A stretch of DNA of 8,705 bases from an uncultured Shinella sp. (lineage in GTDB: Bacteria > Pseudomonadota > Alphaproteobacteria > Rhizobiales > Rhizobiaceae): NCBI GenBank assembly GCA_946481465.1, contig CAMLOC010000105.1, positions 1-8,705 of the forward strand, given 5' to 3'. The first letter of the stretch is position 1. Each line of letters begins with the position of its first letter. The notes beneath the pieces were generated by a model. It was not told the origin of the DNA. It made no database searches and saw nothing but the letters and a program-made list of their open reading frames with translations. Of this stretch, positions 1-5,896 are shown piece after piece. The translations under genes and the position numbers were made by a program.

Positions 1-1
1 C

Positions 2-286
2 GCCAGGACGTTGAAGGTGGTGATCGACACGATTGCCGACGATGCGGCCGTCACCGGCGGCAGCATCGTTATCGAAGACGATGGAAATGGTTTCGATGCA
101 AAAAGTACCCCCGCCGACGCCGGGCACCGGCTGGGAACGGGCAGGGGACTGGTCAATATGAGGAAGCGTGCCGAATTCTGCGGGGCCTCGCTCGATATCG
201 TGTCTGGCGCCACAGGCACGCGTATCGACCTGTGGCTGCCAATATCCATCGGTGCCGTCGCTTCTACCGACGGCCGACCCGGTTGA
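2..286 (+). CDS. Sensor histidine kinase, C-terminal ATPase domain (5'-truncated)
   Basis: The reading frame is open from the window edge, so only the C-terminal end of the protein is visible (about 94 residues, beginning ARTLKVVIDT). It carries the ATP-binding part of a GHKL/HATPase_c domain: a G1-type box (DDGNGFD) followed by a G2-type box (GTGRGLVNMRKRAE), then the closing strand GTRIDLWLPI. The GRGLxNMRxRA form is typical of the NarX/UhpB/DegS class of kinases (HisKA_3), which usually pair with LuxR-type response regulators. The phosphorylated histidine and the sensor region lie outside the window. About 13 residues follow the conserved end, and this tail overlaps the 3' end of the convergent gene. 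The input signal and partner regulator cannot be told from here. The family call is firm; the subclass is inferred from the G2 box. Confidence 0.85.
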   Translation, partial: ARTLKVVIDTIADDAAVTGGSIVIEDDGNGFDAKSTPADAGHRLGTGRGLVNMRKRAEFCGASLDIVSGATGTRIDLWLPISIGAVASTDGRPG

Positions 287-578
287 CTGGCCCACCGCGA
301 TTCATCGGCGTTCCGGCGCGGCAGCCGACCGGCACGCCCGGCGCGGTGCAGTGGACGACGCGCGCCGGGCGGCGCGCCACGCAACCGACAGGTACGCCCG
401 CGGCGGTGCAGTAGACGACGACCGGTGTCGGCCTCGCCACGCATCCCTTGGGTACGCCCACGCTCTTGCAATAGACGACGGCTGCGGCCGCCGGCTCGGG
501 AAACGGCCCGACTGCGGTGAAGCCCGTTGCGAATATAAGGGCGAGCGCGCCGCGCAGGGCGACCTTTCTGGATGTCAT
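264..578 (-). CDS. Small secreted cysteine-repeat protein
   Basis: This 104-residue protein has a signal-peptide-like start (MTSRKVALRGALALIFATGF, then a Pro/Ala-rich stretch), so it is probably exported. The mature part is three tandem 20-residue repeats (about residues 34-93) of the form VVYCxxxGVPxGCVARP, each with two cysteines eight residues apart (YC...GC). The third repeat has diverged to VVHC and GCRAG. A short basic Gly/Pro/Arg tail closes the protein. The ATG at 578 is chosen because GGGAGG (587-592, minus strand) sits 8 nt upstream; a GTG at 605 in the same frame lacks this support. The paired cysteines suggest disulphides in the periplasm or outside the cell, possibly a small structural or metal-binding protein, but I do not recognise a family with known function. 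Its stop lies inside the end of the convergent kinase gene. Confidence 0.72.
   Translation of the reverse strand: MTSRKVALRGALALIFATGFTAVGPFPEPAAAAVVYCKSVGVPKGCVARPTPVVVYCTAAGVPVGCVARRPARVVHCTAPGVPVGCRAGTPMNRGGPVNRVGRR
300..479 (-). repeat. Three tandem 60-bp repeats within the cysteine-repeat gene
   Basis: Units span 420-479, 360-419 and 300-359, with an exact 60-bp period. On the plus strand the best conserved part of each unit is its last 30 bases, with a shared ggyacgccc core and a tgcartrgacgacg end; the first half of each unit varies more. The unit codes for 20 residues, so copies could be gained or lost in frame. Confidence 0.85.
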
Positions 579-950
579 GCTGTTTTCCTCCCGTTCGATG
601 AGCACCCGAATCCCGATGGGTGCGGGGGTGCACCATGATCGAAACCGGCGGCCGGGGGCATGCCATGTTCATGGGGGGCAATGCCGGCGATCGGGCCGGA
701 TTTCCCGATTTCGTGATTCTCGATGCGAGCCTCCCCATGAACATGGGATGGTCGAGGCGGACGTGCCTGTTAAACCTCCTCCGGCCGGTGGATGCGGCTC
801 GGGGGACGGGATTTCGGAGGGTCACGGCCGCGGCATTGACGCCTTGCGGTGATCGCCAGCGCCGCACCGTCCCGGGCATGCAACCGGCAGGAATGAGAGC
901 CGTATCGCCATCGACCGGCGAATACCCGAAAACACCGAGGAGAGAATACC
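579..950. other. 372-bp gene-free divergent intergenic region
   Basis: This stretch separates the start codons of the minus-strand cysteine-repeat gene and the plus-strand EF-hand gene, so it should hold promoters for both. Open frames cross it, but none has recognisable protein features together with a fitting ribosome site. A TTGACG hexamer near 836 resembles a -35 box but has no matching -10 at a normal distance. The notable content is the 14-bp inverted repeat at 663-746. I see no tRNA, no intrinsic terminator with a T-run and no clear operator. Confidence 0.6.
663..746. repeat. 14-bp perfect inverted repeat with nested hairpin
   Basis: The arms CCATGTTCATGGGG (663-676) and CCCCATGAACATGG (733-746) are perfect complements, 56 bases apart. 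Between them is a second hairpin, ATCGGG (690-695) with CCCGAT (704-709), loop 8 nt. Together they could form a long stem in RNA or a cruciform in DNA. No T-run follows on either strand, so a terminator is unlikely. I see no flanking target-site duplication that would mark a small transposon. It could be part of a non-coding RNA or a pair of regulator half-sites; the function is unknown. Confidence 0.6.
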
Positions 951-1232
951 ATGTCCTTCATCAAGACCACGCTGCCCGCCGTCGCGCTTGCCATGAGCGC
1001 CGTTGTCGCGCCCGCCATGGCCCAGCAGGAGCTCTTTCTGTCAGCCGATGCGAACGGCGACACGCAGCTCGACAAGGCCGAATTCCGCACGTTCATCGAC
1101 GGGCTCGCCCAGTCCGGCAAGCCCGTCGCGCAGAAGATCAAGGCCGCGGGCCGCTACGACATGGCCTTCGGCCGCATCGACAAGAACAAGGACGGCGTCG
1201 TTTCGCCGGATGAGCTCAGCTCGCTGAAGTAA
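951..1232 (+). CDS. Small periplasmic EF-hand calcium-binding protein
   Basis: The 93-residue product starts with a signal peptide (MSFIKTTLPAVALAMSAVVA) ending in an AMA-QQ cleavage site near residue 24, so the mature protein of about 69 residues should be periplasmic. It has two EF-hand loops. The first is D33-N35-D37-Q39-D41-E44 and the second D77-N79-D81-V83-S85-E88, with the acidic residues expected for calcium at loop positions 1, 3, 5 and 12. The second loop has the usual glycine at position 6 (G82); the first has threonine there (T38), so its binding may be weaker. The GAGGAG ribosome site at 937-942 lies 8 nt before the ATG and fixes the start. Small secreted EF-hand proteins like this are common in Rhizobiales, and their partners are mostly unknown. 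It stands alone, with no operon partner downstream. Confidence 0.88.
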   Translation: MSFIKTTLPAVALAMSAVVAPAMAQQELFLSADANGDTQLDKAEFRTFIDGLAQSGKPVAQKIKAAGRYDMAFGRIDKNKDGVVSPDELSSLK

Positions 1233-1315
1233 TCAGAGCAAGCATCCAGCCACACCGGAGGTCTCTCGGAACCATCGCGATCCTCCTGTTCGTCGGAGCC
1301 CTCGGCGGCCATGCG

Positions 1316-1356
1316 ATCGCCGGGGGCTCGCCCTGAAAGGACTCGTTTCCGGCGAT
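1316..1356. repeat. Inverted repeat between EF-hand and AraC genes
   Basis: ATCGCCGG (1316-1323) pairs perfectly with CCGGCGAT (1349-1356). Three G-T wobbles and one G-C pair could extend the stem inward. No T-run follows, so it is at best a weak terminator for the EF-hand gene, whose stop is 83 nt upstream. It could also be leader structure or an operator for the AraC gene starting at 1424. The flanking 1357-1423 is the most AT-rich part of this gap and probably holds the AraC promoter, though no good -35/-10 pair is evident. Confidence 0.4.
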
Positions 1357-1423
1357 ATTGCATTGCGGCGAAAATCAGGCTAAGAAACTTGAGTAAAAAT
1401 AGAAGGTATATCCGCAGGCAAAG

Positions 1424-2308
1424 ATGACGTTCCAGCCGCGCATGCAGAACAGGATCGAGGGCTTTTCGGTCGTCGGCGGCCTCAACCGCCGGCACTGGAA
1501 CGGTATCGTGGCGGATGTCTGGGATGTGGAATGCGCGGCGCGCGCCGGCGGCTACTATGTCGGGCGGGACCCGCGGCTGTTCATCCTGCTCGACAAGCGG
1601 GGGCCGGGCGATTCCCGCATTCGCCTGGCGCCGGGCGGACTGGAATCCGTCGAGGACTGGCAGCATTGCCCGATCGCCTATATCCCGGCGAATTTCGAGC
1701 TCTGGGCGGATCTTGCCGACCACCAGTTCCTGCGCCATCTCGATCTGCATTTCGACGTGGAGACGGTCAGCCGGCGGCTGGCGGAAGACCTCGATGCGGA
1801 GCGGCTCGCCACGCCGCAGCTCTTCTTCTCCGATGAGCGCCTGTTCTCGCTGGCCCAGCTTATCGCGGCCGAATGCACCAACCCGCAGCCGCTGCACGAT
1901 CTTTACGGCGACGGCCTGGCGCTGGCGCTGATCATCGACGTCATGAAGCTGGGCAAAGCGCCGGGCCGCAAGCGTAGCAAGCTGGCCGGCTGGCAAGTGC
2001 GCCGGGCGACCGATTTCATTGAAGAAAACTGCTTGCGCAATATCCGGCTCGAGGAGCTTGCCGGCCTCATCGGCCTGTCGCAATCCCATTTCAGCCATGC
2101 CTTCAAGGCCTCGACGGGCGTCGCGCCGCACCAATGGCAGGTGAATGCCCGGCTGCGCCGCGCCAAGCAATTGCTTTTGCAGGGCGATCAGCCGTTGACG
2201 GAGATCGCCGCCGAGACCGGCTTTGCCGACCAGGCGCATTTCACCCGCGTCTTCCGCAAGAATTTCGGCACCACGCCCGCCCATTGGCAGAAGGCGCATC
2301 TGGCCTGA
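1424..2308 (+). CDS. AraC-family transcriptional regulator, probable siderophore-responsive activator
   Basis: The 294-residue protein has the AraC/XylS layout: a variable N-terminal sensing region of about 185 residues, then a C-terminal DNA-binding domain with two helix-turn-helix units. The first is around residues 208-228 (LEELAGLIGLSQSHFSHAFK) and the second around 258-279 (LTEIAAETGFADQAHFTRVF), followed by the family signature ending GTTPAHWQK. The N-terminal region shows no AraC-type cupin motif that I can recognise. The gene sits 159 bp upstream of, and in line with, a TonB-dependent siderophore receptor. That pairing is well known for AraC regulators that activate receptor genes when the ferric siderophore is present, such as PchR, YbtA and RhrA. 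I infer the same role here; the ligand is not evident. The start at 1424 follows a weak AGG (1416-1418); Met7 at 1442 is an alternative. Confidence 0.88.
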   Translation: MTFQPRMQNRIEGFSVVGGLNRRHWNGIVADVWDVECAARAGGYYVGRDPRLFILLDKRGPGDSRIRLAPGGLESVEDWQHCPIAYIPANFELWADLADHQFLRHLDLHFDVETVSRRLAEDLDAERLATPQLFFSDERLFSLAQLIAAECTNPQPLHDLYGDGLALALIIDVMKLGKAPGRKRSKLAGWQVRRATDFIEENCLRNIRLEELAGLIGLSQSHFSHAFKASTGVAPHQWQVNARLRRAKQLLLQGDQPLTEIAAETGFADQAHFTRVFRKNFGTTPAHWQKAHLA

Positions 2309-2339
2309 TGCTGCCCATCGGGCGATTGTTCATTGCACG

Positions 2340-2367
2340 GAAAATTGCCCAAGAACGTACAATTTTC
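2340..2367. promoter_or_regulatory. AT-rich dyad, candidate operator for the AraC regulator
   Basis: GAAAATTG (2340-2347) and CAATTTTC (2360-2367) form a perfect 8-bp inverted repeat with a 12-nt spacer. It stands out as AT-rich against GC-rich surroundings, 100 bp upstream of the receptor start and just upstream of the RirA-type box. A partial direct repeat, CGGAAAATTGC (2338-2348) and CGGAATGC (2369-2376), overlaps it; AraC-family proteins often bind direct repeats. The position upstream of a promoter suits an activator site. It could also be a transcript hairpin after the AraC gene. The role is inferred. Confidence 0.4.
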
Positions 2368-2397
2368 GCGGAATGCGACAAGCCCCACCGTTAAAAC

Positions 2398-2412
2398 TGA
2401 GTTAAGCACTCA
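2398..2412. promoter_or_regulatory. RirA-type iron-responsive operator (IRO box)
   Basis: The 15-mer TGAGTTAAGCACTCA fits TGA-N9-TCA, the published core of the RirA-binding iron-responsive box of Rhizobiales. Its five outer bases on each side (TGAGT/ACTCA) are also symmetric. It lies 55 nt upstream of the receptor start codon, where a repressor bound in iron-replete cells would block transcription. RirA is an Rrf2-type Fe-S repressor of siderophore uptake genes in rhizobia. The match to the six fixed bases is seen directly; binding is inferred from context. Confidence 0.6.
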
Positions 2413-2428
2413 TCTTATTGTTGGAAGA

Positions 2429-2448
2429 CCGCTCGGGCAGGCGAGCGG
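2429..2448 (+). promoter_or_regulatory. Hairpin in the leader of the siderophore receptor gene
   Basis: CCGCTCG (2429-2435) and CGAGCGG (2442-2448) form a perfect 7-bp stem with a 6-nt loop, ending 19 nt before the receptor ATG. The weak ribosome site GTGGGG (2453-2458) follows at once and is complementary to CCCCAC at 2383-2388, so longer leader transcripts could pair it away. This would influence translation only if transcription starts upstream of 2383, which is unknown. Confidence 0.35.
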
Positions 2449-2467
2449 GCGAGTGGGGTATGCGCAG

Positions 2468-4651
2468 ATGATGATGAAGTCGAAGATGCCGGCGCTGCGG
2501 GCGAGGCTTTTGGCGGGGGTCGCGGTGTCGATGCTGGCGGGGATGGGCCATGCCGGGGCACAGGACAGCACGACGCTCAATCCCGTGGTCGTCGATGGAG
2601 CCGGCGCGGAGGGCGATGCCTCCGTCACCGGCCCGGTCAAGGGCTATGTCGCCAGGGCCTCGGCGACGGGCTCGAAATCCGACACGGCGCTCCGGGATAT
2701 CCCGCAGGCCGTCTCGGTCATCGGCCGCGACGAACTGGAGGATCGCGGCGTGGTCGGCAAGGTCGACGAGGCGCTGCGCTACACGTCGGGCGTCTTCGCC
2801 GAGCCCTTCGGTTCCGATCCCGATACGGACTGGATCTATATCCGCGGTTTCGACGCCAGCCAGACCGGGCTTTTCCTCGATAACCTCCATCTCTTCAGCT
2901 ATGCCTTCGGCAACTTCCAGGTCGATCCCTTCTTCCTGGAGCGCGTCGAGGTCCTGAAGGGCCCGGCGTCCGTGCTCTACGGCGCGTCCAACCCCGGCGG
3001 TCTCGTCAACATGGTCGGCAAGCGGCCGATCGACGAGAAGCTCATCTACAGCGAGATCGGCGTCAACAACCACGGCAATGCCTTTGCCGGCTTCGACGTC
3101 AACACGCCGCTCGCCGACGGCGTCGGCTTCCGCCTGACCGGCAAGCTTGCCGGCGGCGACCAGACGACGGACTATTCGGAAGACTTCCGCGGCGGGATCA
3201 TGCCGCAGGTCACCTGGCAGCCCGACGACGCGACCAAGCTGAACGTCTACGCCTTCTACAGCGCGATGGACCAGGTGCATGTCGGCAACGGCTTCTACCC
3301 CTACTACGGAACCGTGGAATCGGCACGGTTCGGCAAGATCGACCCGGAAGGCTTCTACGGCGAACCGTCGAGCGACGATGGCGGCTACCAGCAGTTCCTC
3401 ATCGGCCACGAGTTCGAGCATACCTTCGCCAACGGCTGGACCTTCTCGCAGAACGGCCGCTACGGCCATCTGTCGAAGTCCGAGACCATGGCCTACATCT
3501 ACGGCTACTATGACCGCGATACCGACGCGGCCTGGCTGGAGCAGCCTTCCGGCAGCACGGACACCTTCACCCGCATCGGCTTCGAGGGTGACACCGAGGT
3601 CGATACTTTCGCGCTCGACAACCGCCTGAACGGCACGTTCCAGACGGGCGGGCTGGAGCACGACCTCACCGTCGGCCTGGACTTCAAGTATTACCGCATC
3701 GACCAGACGCAGGCTTCGGGCGGCGCGACGCCGATCGATGTGCTCGACCCGGTCTACGGCGTGCCGCAGGGCGACACGTTCCTCTATCTCGACCAGGTGC
3801 TGACGCAGCGCCAGGTCGGCATCTATGCACAGGACCAGATCCGCTTCGGCGGCGGCTTCATCGCCACCCTGAACGGCCGCTACGATTTCGTGCGCACCGA
3901 GTCGGATGCGGTGGTCGGCTACAGCTACACCTCCGACGACGAGGCGGCGAGCGGCCGCGTGGGTCTCGCCTACGAATTCGACAACGGCTTCACGCCCTAT
4001 GCCAGCGTATCCACGTTCTTCCTGCCGGTCATCGGCGCGAGCGCAACGGCGCCGATCAAGCCGGAAGAGGGCTACCAGCTCGAAGGCGGCTTCAAGTACG
4101 AGCCGACCGGCTTCGACGGGATGATCACGGCCTCCGTCTTCCATCTCGTCAAGGAGAACTGGACCGTCACCGATCCGCTGACCTTCCTGCAATCGCAGAT
4201 CGGCGAGGTGACCTCCACCGGCATCGAGCTGGAAGCCAAGGCGCAGATCACCAACGACTGGAAGGCGACGGCCGCCTTCACCTACCAGAAGCTGGAAATG
4301 ACGGAACATGCCGACCGCACGCTGATCGGCAACAGCCCCTATCTGGTGCCGGAAGTCACGGCGTCGCTCTGGCTCGACTACACCATTCCGGAAGGCGCGC
4401 TGGAAGGCCTCAGCATCGGCGGCGGCGTGCGCTACCAGGGCGAATCCTGGGTGGATTACGCCAATACGAAGAAGGTGCCGGACGTAGTGCTCGCCGACGC
4501 GGCGCTGCGCTACGAAAAGGACGGCTGGGGTGCCGCGCTCAACGTCACCAACCTCTTCGACAAGGACTATGTGAAGGGATGCCAGACCAGCATGGTCTGC
4601 GGCTATGGCGACGGCCGCACCATCACCTTCAAGCTCAGCCGCACCTGGTAA
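2468..4651 (+). CDS. TonB-dependent ferric-siderophore receptor (FhuA-like)
   Basis: This 727-residue outer-membrane receptor takes up a ferric siderophore using energy from TonB-ExbB-ExbD. Residues 1-31 are a signal peptide (MMMKSKMPALRARLLAGVAV, ending near AGA-QD). A TonB-box-like stretch, TTLNPVVVD, follows at about 35-43. The plug domain spans about 75-190 with the classic motifs DIPQAVSVI, YIRGF, FFLERVEVLKGPASVLYG and NPGGLVNMVGKRP. The rest is a 22-strand-type beta barrel ending in YGDGRTITFKLSRTW, whose terminal Trp suits insertion by the Bam complex. Two cysteines in CQTSMVC (705, 711) match the pair near the end of ferrichrome-type receptors. Length and motifs fit the siderophore-receptor family; hydroxamate/ferrichrome as ligand is a guess from this resemblance. 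The ATG at 2468 is chosen because it begins the signal peptide; the frame stays open upstream but reads as leader DNA. No ABC importer genes lie next to it. Confidence 0.93.
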   Translation: MMMKSKMPALRARLLAGVAVSMLAGMGHAGAQDSTTLNPVVVDGAGAEGDASVTGPVKGYVARASATGSKSDTALRDIPQAVSVIGRDELEDRGVVGKVDEALRYTSGVFAEPFGSDPDTDWIYIRGFDASQTGLFLDNLHLFSYAFGNFQVDPFFLERVEVLKGPASVLYGASNPGGLVNMVGKRPIDEKLIYSEIGVNNHGNAFAGFDVNTPLADGVGFRLTGKLAGGDQTTDYSEDFRGGIMPQVTWQPDDATKLNVYAFYSAMDQVHVGNGFYPYYGTVESARFGKIDPEGFYGEPSSDDGGYQQFLIGHEFEHTFANGWTFSQNGRYGHLSKSETMAYIYGYYDRDTDAAWLEQPSGSTDTFTRIGFEGDTEVDTFALDNRLNGTFQTGGLEHDLTVGLDFKYYRIDQTQASGGATPIDVLDPVYGVPQGDTFLYLDQVLTQRQVGIYAQDQIRFGGGFIATLNGRYDFVRTESDAVVGYSYTSDDEAASGRVGLAYEFDNGFTPYASVSTFFLPVIGASATAPIKPEEGYQLEGGFKYEPTGFDGMITASVFHLVKENWTVTDPLTFLQSQIGEVTSTGIELEAKAQITNDWKATAAFTYQKLEMTEHADRTLIGNSPYLVPEVTASLWLDYTIPEGALEGLSIGGGVRYQGESWVDYANTKKVPDVVLADAALRYEKDGWGAALNVTNLFDKDYVKGCQTSMVCGYGDGRTITFKLSRTW

Positions 4652-4660
4652 GCGGCAAAG

Positions 4661-4690
4661 GGCGCGCCGGGATTCCGGCGCGTCTTTTTT
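4661..4690 (+). terminator. Rho-independent terminator of the receptor gene
   Basis: A 10-bp GC-rich stem (4661-4670 with 4675-4684, one G-T pair) closes a GATT tetraloop and runs straight into six T residues (4685-4690). It begins 9 nt after the receptor stop codon. This is a textbook intrinsic terminator. Confidence 0.9.
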
Positions 4691-4713
4691 GACGACGAGC
4701 ATTGCCCCAAGCA

Positions 4714-4796
4714 CTCCGTCATCCTCGGGCTCGACCCGAGGATCCACGCGACACCGCGGCCTGTGGATGGTCGGGTCAAGCCCGACCATGACGGAG
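4714..4796. repeat. RIME-like extragenic palindromic element
   Basis: CTCCGTCAT (4714-4722) and ATGACGGAG (4788-4796) form perfect 9-bp outer arms. Inside lie two perfect 9-bp hairpins: ATCCTCGGG/CCCGAGGAT (4721-4729/4735-4743) and ATGGTCGGG/CCCGACCAT (4767-4775/4781-4789), each with a 5-nt loop. The middle also holds ATCCAC/GTGGAT (4742-4747/4763-4768), so the whole can fold as a multi-armed structure. The sequence resembles the RIME-type palindromes scattered between genes in Rhizobium and related Rhizobiales. It lies between two converging genes, the usual location. Assignment to RIME is from memory of the motif. Confidence 0.75.
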
Positions 4797-4827
4797 GAGA
4801 GGTTGGTGGGGCTTATCTGCAAGATGA

Positions 4828-4856
4828 AGGCGCGCAATGGCTCTCCCTGCGCGCCT
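4828..4856 (-). terminator. Probable terminator of the flavin monooxygenase gene
   Basis: A perfect 9-bp stem (4828-4836 with 4848-4856, core GGCGCGC) closes an 11-nt loop. It starts 17 nt after the stop codon of the minus-strand gene. On the minus strand it is followed by TTCATCTT, a broken T-run, so termination may be incomplete or Rho-assisted. Confidence 0.5.
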
Positions 4857-4873
4857 CTTCCGTTTCAGCCTTT

Positions 4874-5896
4874 TCAGCGCCAGCCCAGCGCCGGGGCGAC
4901 GTGTTTGAGGATCGCCTCGATGACATGGGCGTTGTATTCGACGCCCAGCTGGTTCGGCACGGTCAGGAGCAGCGTGTCGGCCTCCTGGATCGCCTCGTCG
5001 GCGGCAAGCTGCCTGGCGAGCTTGTCCGGCTCGTCGGCATAGGAGCGGCCGAAGATCGCCCGCGTCTTGTCGTCGATGAAGCCGATCGAATCCGCCTCCT
5101 TGCCGCCGCGGCCGAAATAGGCCCGGTCGCGGTCGTCGACGAGCGCGAAGACGCTTCGGCTCACCGAGACGCGCGGCGCGCGGGCGTGGCCCGCTTCCTT
5201 CCAGGCGTCGCGATAGGCGCGGATCTGCGCGGCCTGCTGGACGTGGAAGGGCTCGCCCGTCTCGTCGTCCTTCAGCGTCGAGCTTTGCAGGTTCATGCCG
5301 AGCTTGGCCGCCCAGACGGCAGTGGCGTTCGAGCCCGCGCCCCACCAGATGCGCTCGCGAAGACCGTCGGAGTGAGGTTCAAGGCGCAGCAGTCCCGGCG
5401 GATTGGGGAACATCGGCCGCGGGTTCGGCTGCGCGAAGCCCTCGCCCTTCAAAACGTCGAGAAACACCTCGGCATGGCGGCGGCCCATGTCGGCGTCGCT
5501 CTGGCCCTCCCCAGGCTGGTAGCCGAAATAGCGCCAGCCGTCGATGACCTGCTCGGGCGAGCCGCGGCTGATGCCGAGCTGCAGGCGCCCGCCGGAAATG
5601 AGGTCGGCCGCGCCGGCATCCTCGGCCATGTAGAGCGGGTTCTCGTAGCGCATGTCGATGACGGCGGTGCCGATCTCGATCCTCTTCGTGCGCGCGCCGA
5701 CGGCGGCGAGGAGCGGGAAGGGCGAGGCGAGCTGGCGCGCGAAATGATGCACCCGGAAATAGGCGCCGTCCGCGCCCAGCTCCTCGGCCGCGACGGCAAG
5801 GTCGATCGACTGGAGCAGCGTGTCGCCGGCCGAGCGGGTCTCGGATTGCGGGGAGGGGGTCCAATGCCCGAAGGAGAGGAAGCCGATTTTCTTCAT
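4874..5896 (-). CDS. LLM-class flavin-dependent oxidoreductase (luciferase-like monooxygenase)
   Basis: The 340-residue protein fits the bacterial luciferase-like family, which uses reduced FMN and oxygen on varied organic substrates inside a TIM barrel. Visible hallmarks are the first strand KKIGFLSFG, the helix and strand AAEELGADGAYFRVHHF (about 36-52), the family-typical RTKRIEIGTAV (69-79), NPLYMAEDAGAADLISGGRLQLGISRG (86-112) with its conserved DxxSxGRLxLGxxRG pattern, and WWGAGSNATAVWAAKLGMNL (184-203). The length is normal. The start at 5896 (MKKIGF) begins the first barrel strand and follows GAGG 7 nt upstream; an in-frame ATG at 6010 adds 38 residues unlike the family. It is on the same strand as the cupin-oxidoreductase-transporter genes but separated by 156 bp with a hairpin, so it may have its own promoter. 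The substrate cannot be deduced. Confidence 0.9.
   Translation of the reverse strand: MKKIGFLSFGHWTPSPQSETRSAGDTLLQSIDLAVAAEELGADGAYFRVHHFARQLASPFPLLAAVGARTKRIEIGTAVIDMRYENPLYMAEDAGAADLISGGRLQLGISRGSPEQVIDGWRYFGYQPGEGQSDADMGRRHAEVFLDVLKGEGFAQPNPRPMFPNPPGLLRLEPHSDGLRERIWWGAGSNATAVWAAKLGMNLQSSTLKDDETGEPFHVQQAAQIRAYRDAWKEAGHARAPRVSVSRSVFALVDDRDRAYFGRGGKEADSIGFIDDKTRAIFGRSYADEPDKLARQLAADEAIQEADTLLLTVPNQLGVEYNAHVIEAILKHVAPALGWR

Noticed and set aside
300..479. The 60-bp tandem repeats as a CRISPR array
   Set aside because: The repeats are contiguous, coding and in frame, with no unique spacers and no cas genes.
620..1213. A 197-codon plus-strand frame covering the gene-free region and the EF-hand gene
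   Set aside because: The second half is an out-of-frame Arg/His-rich reading of the EF-hand gene, and the first half has no motif, signal or relative that I recognise.
1268..1293. GGAAC...CGTC as an EcfG stress promoter
   Set aside because: The spacer is 18 bp and the -10 element is CGTC rather than CGTT, so both elements miss the consensus.
1387..1409. CTTGAG and GTATAT as a promoter for the AraC gene
   Set aside because: The two boxes are only 12 bp apart, too close for a sigma-70 type promoter.
1154..2299. A 381-codon minus-strand frame opposite the AraC gene
   Set aside because: It is an antisense shadow, with no motifs, and crosses the EF-hand gene end and the intergenic region.
2402..4837. 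An 811-codon open frame on the minus strand across the whole receptor gene
   Set aside because: It is the antisense shadow of a clear TonB receptor in GC-rich DNA; its translation is low-complexity (Val/Ala/Arg/Glu-rich) with no motif, and it runs through the terminator and the palindromic element.
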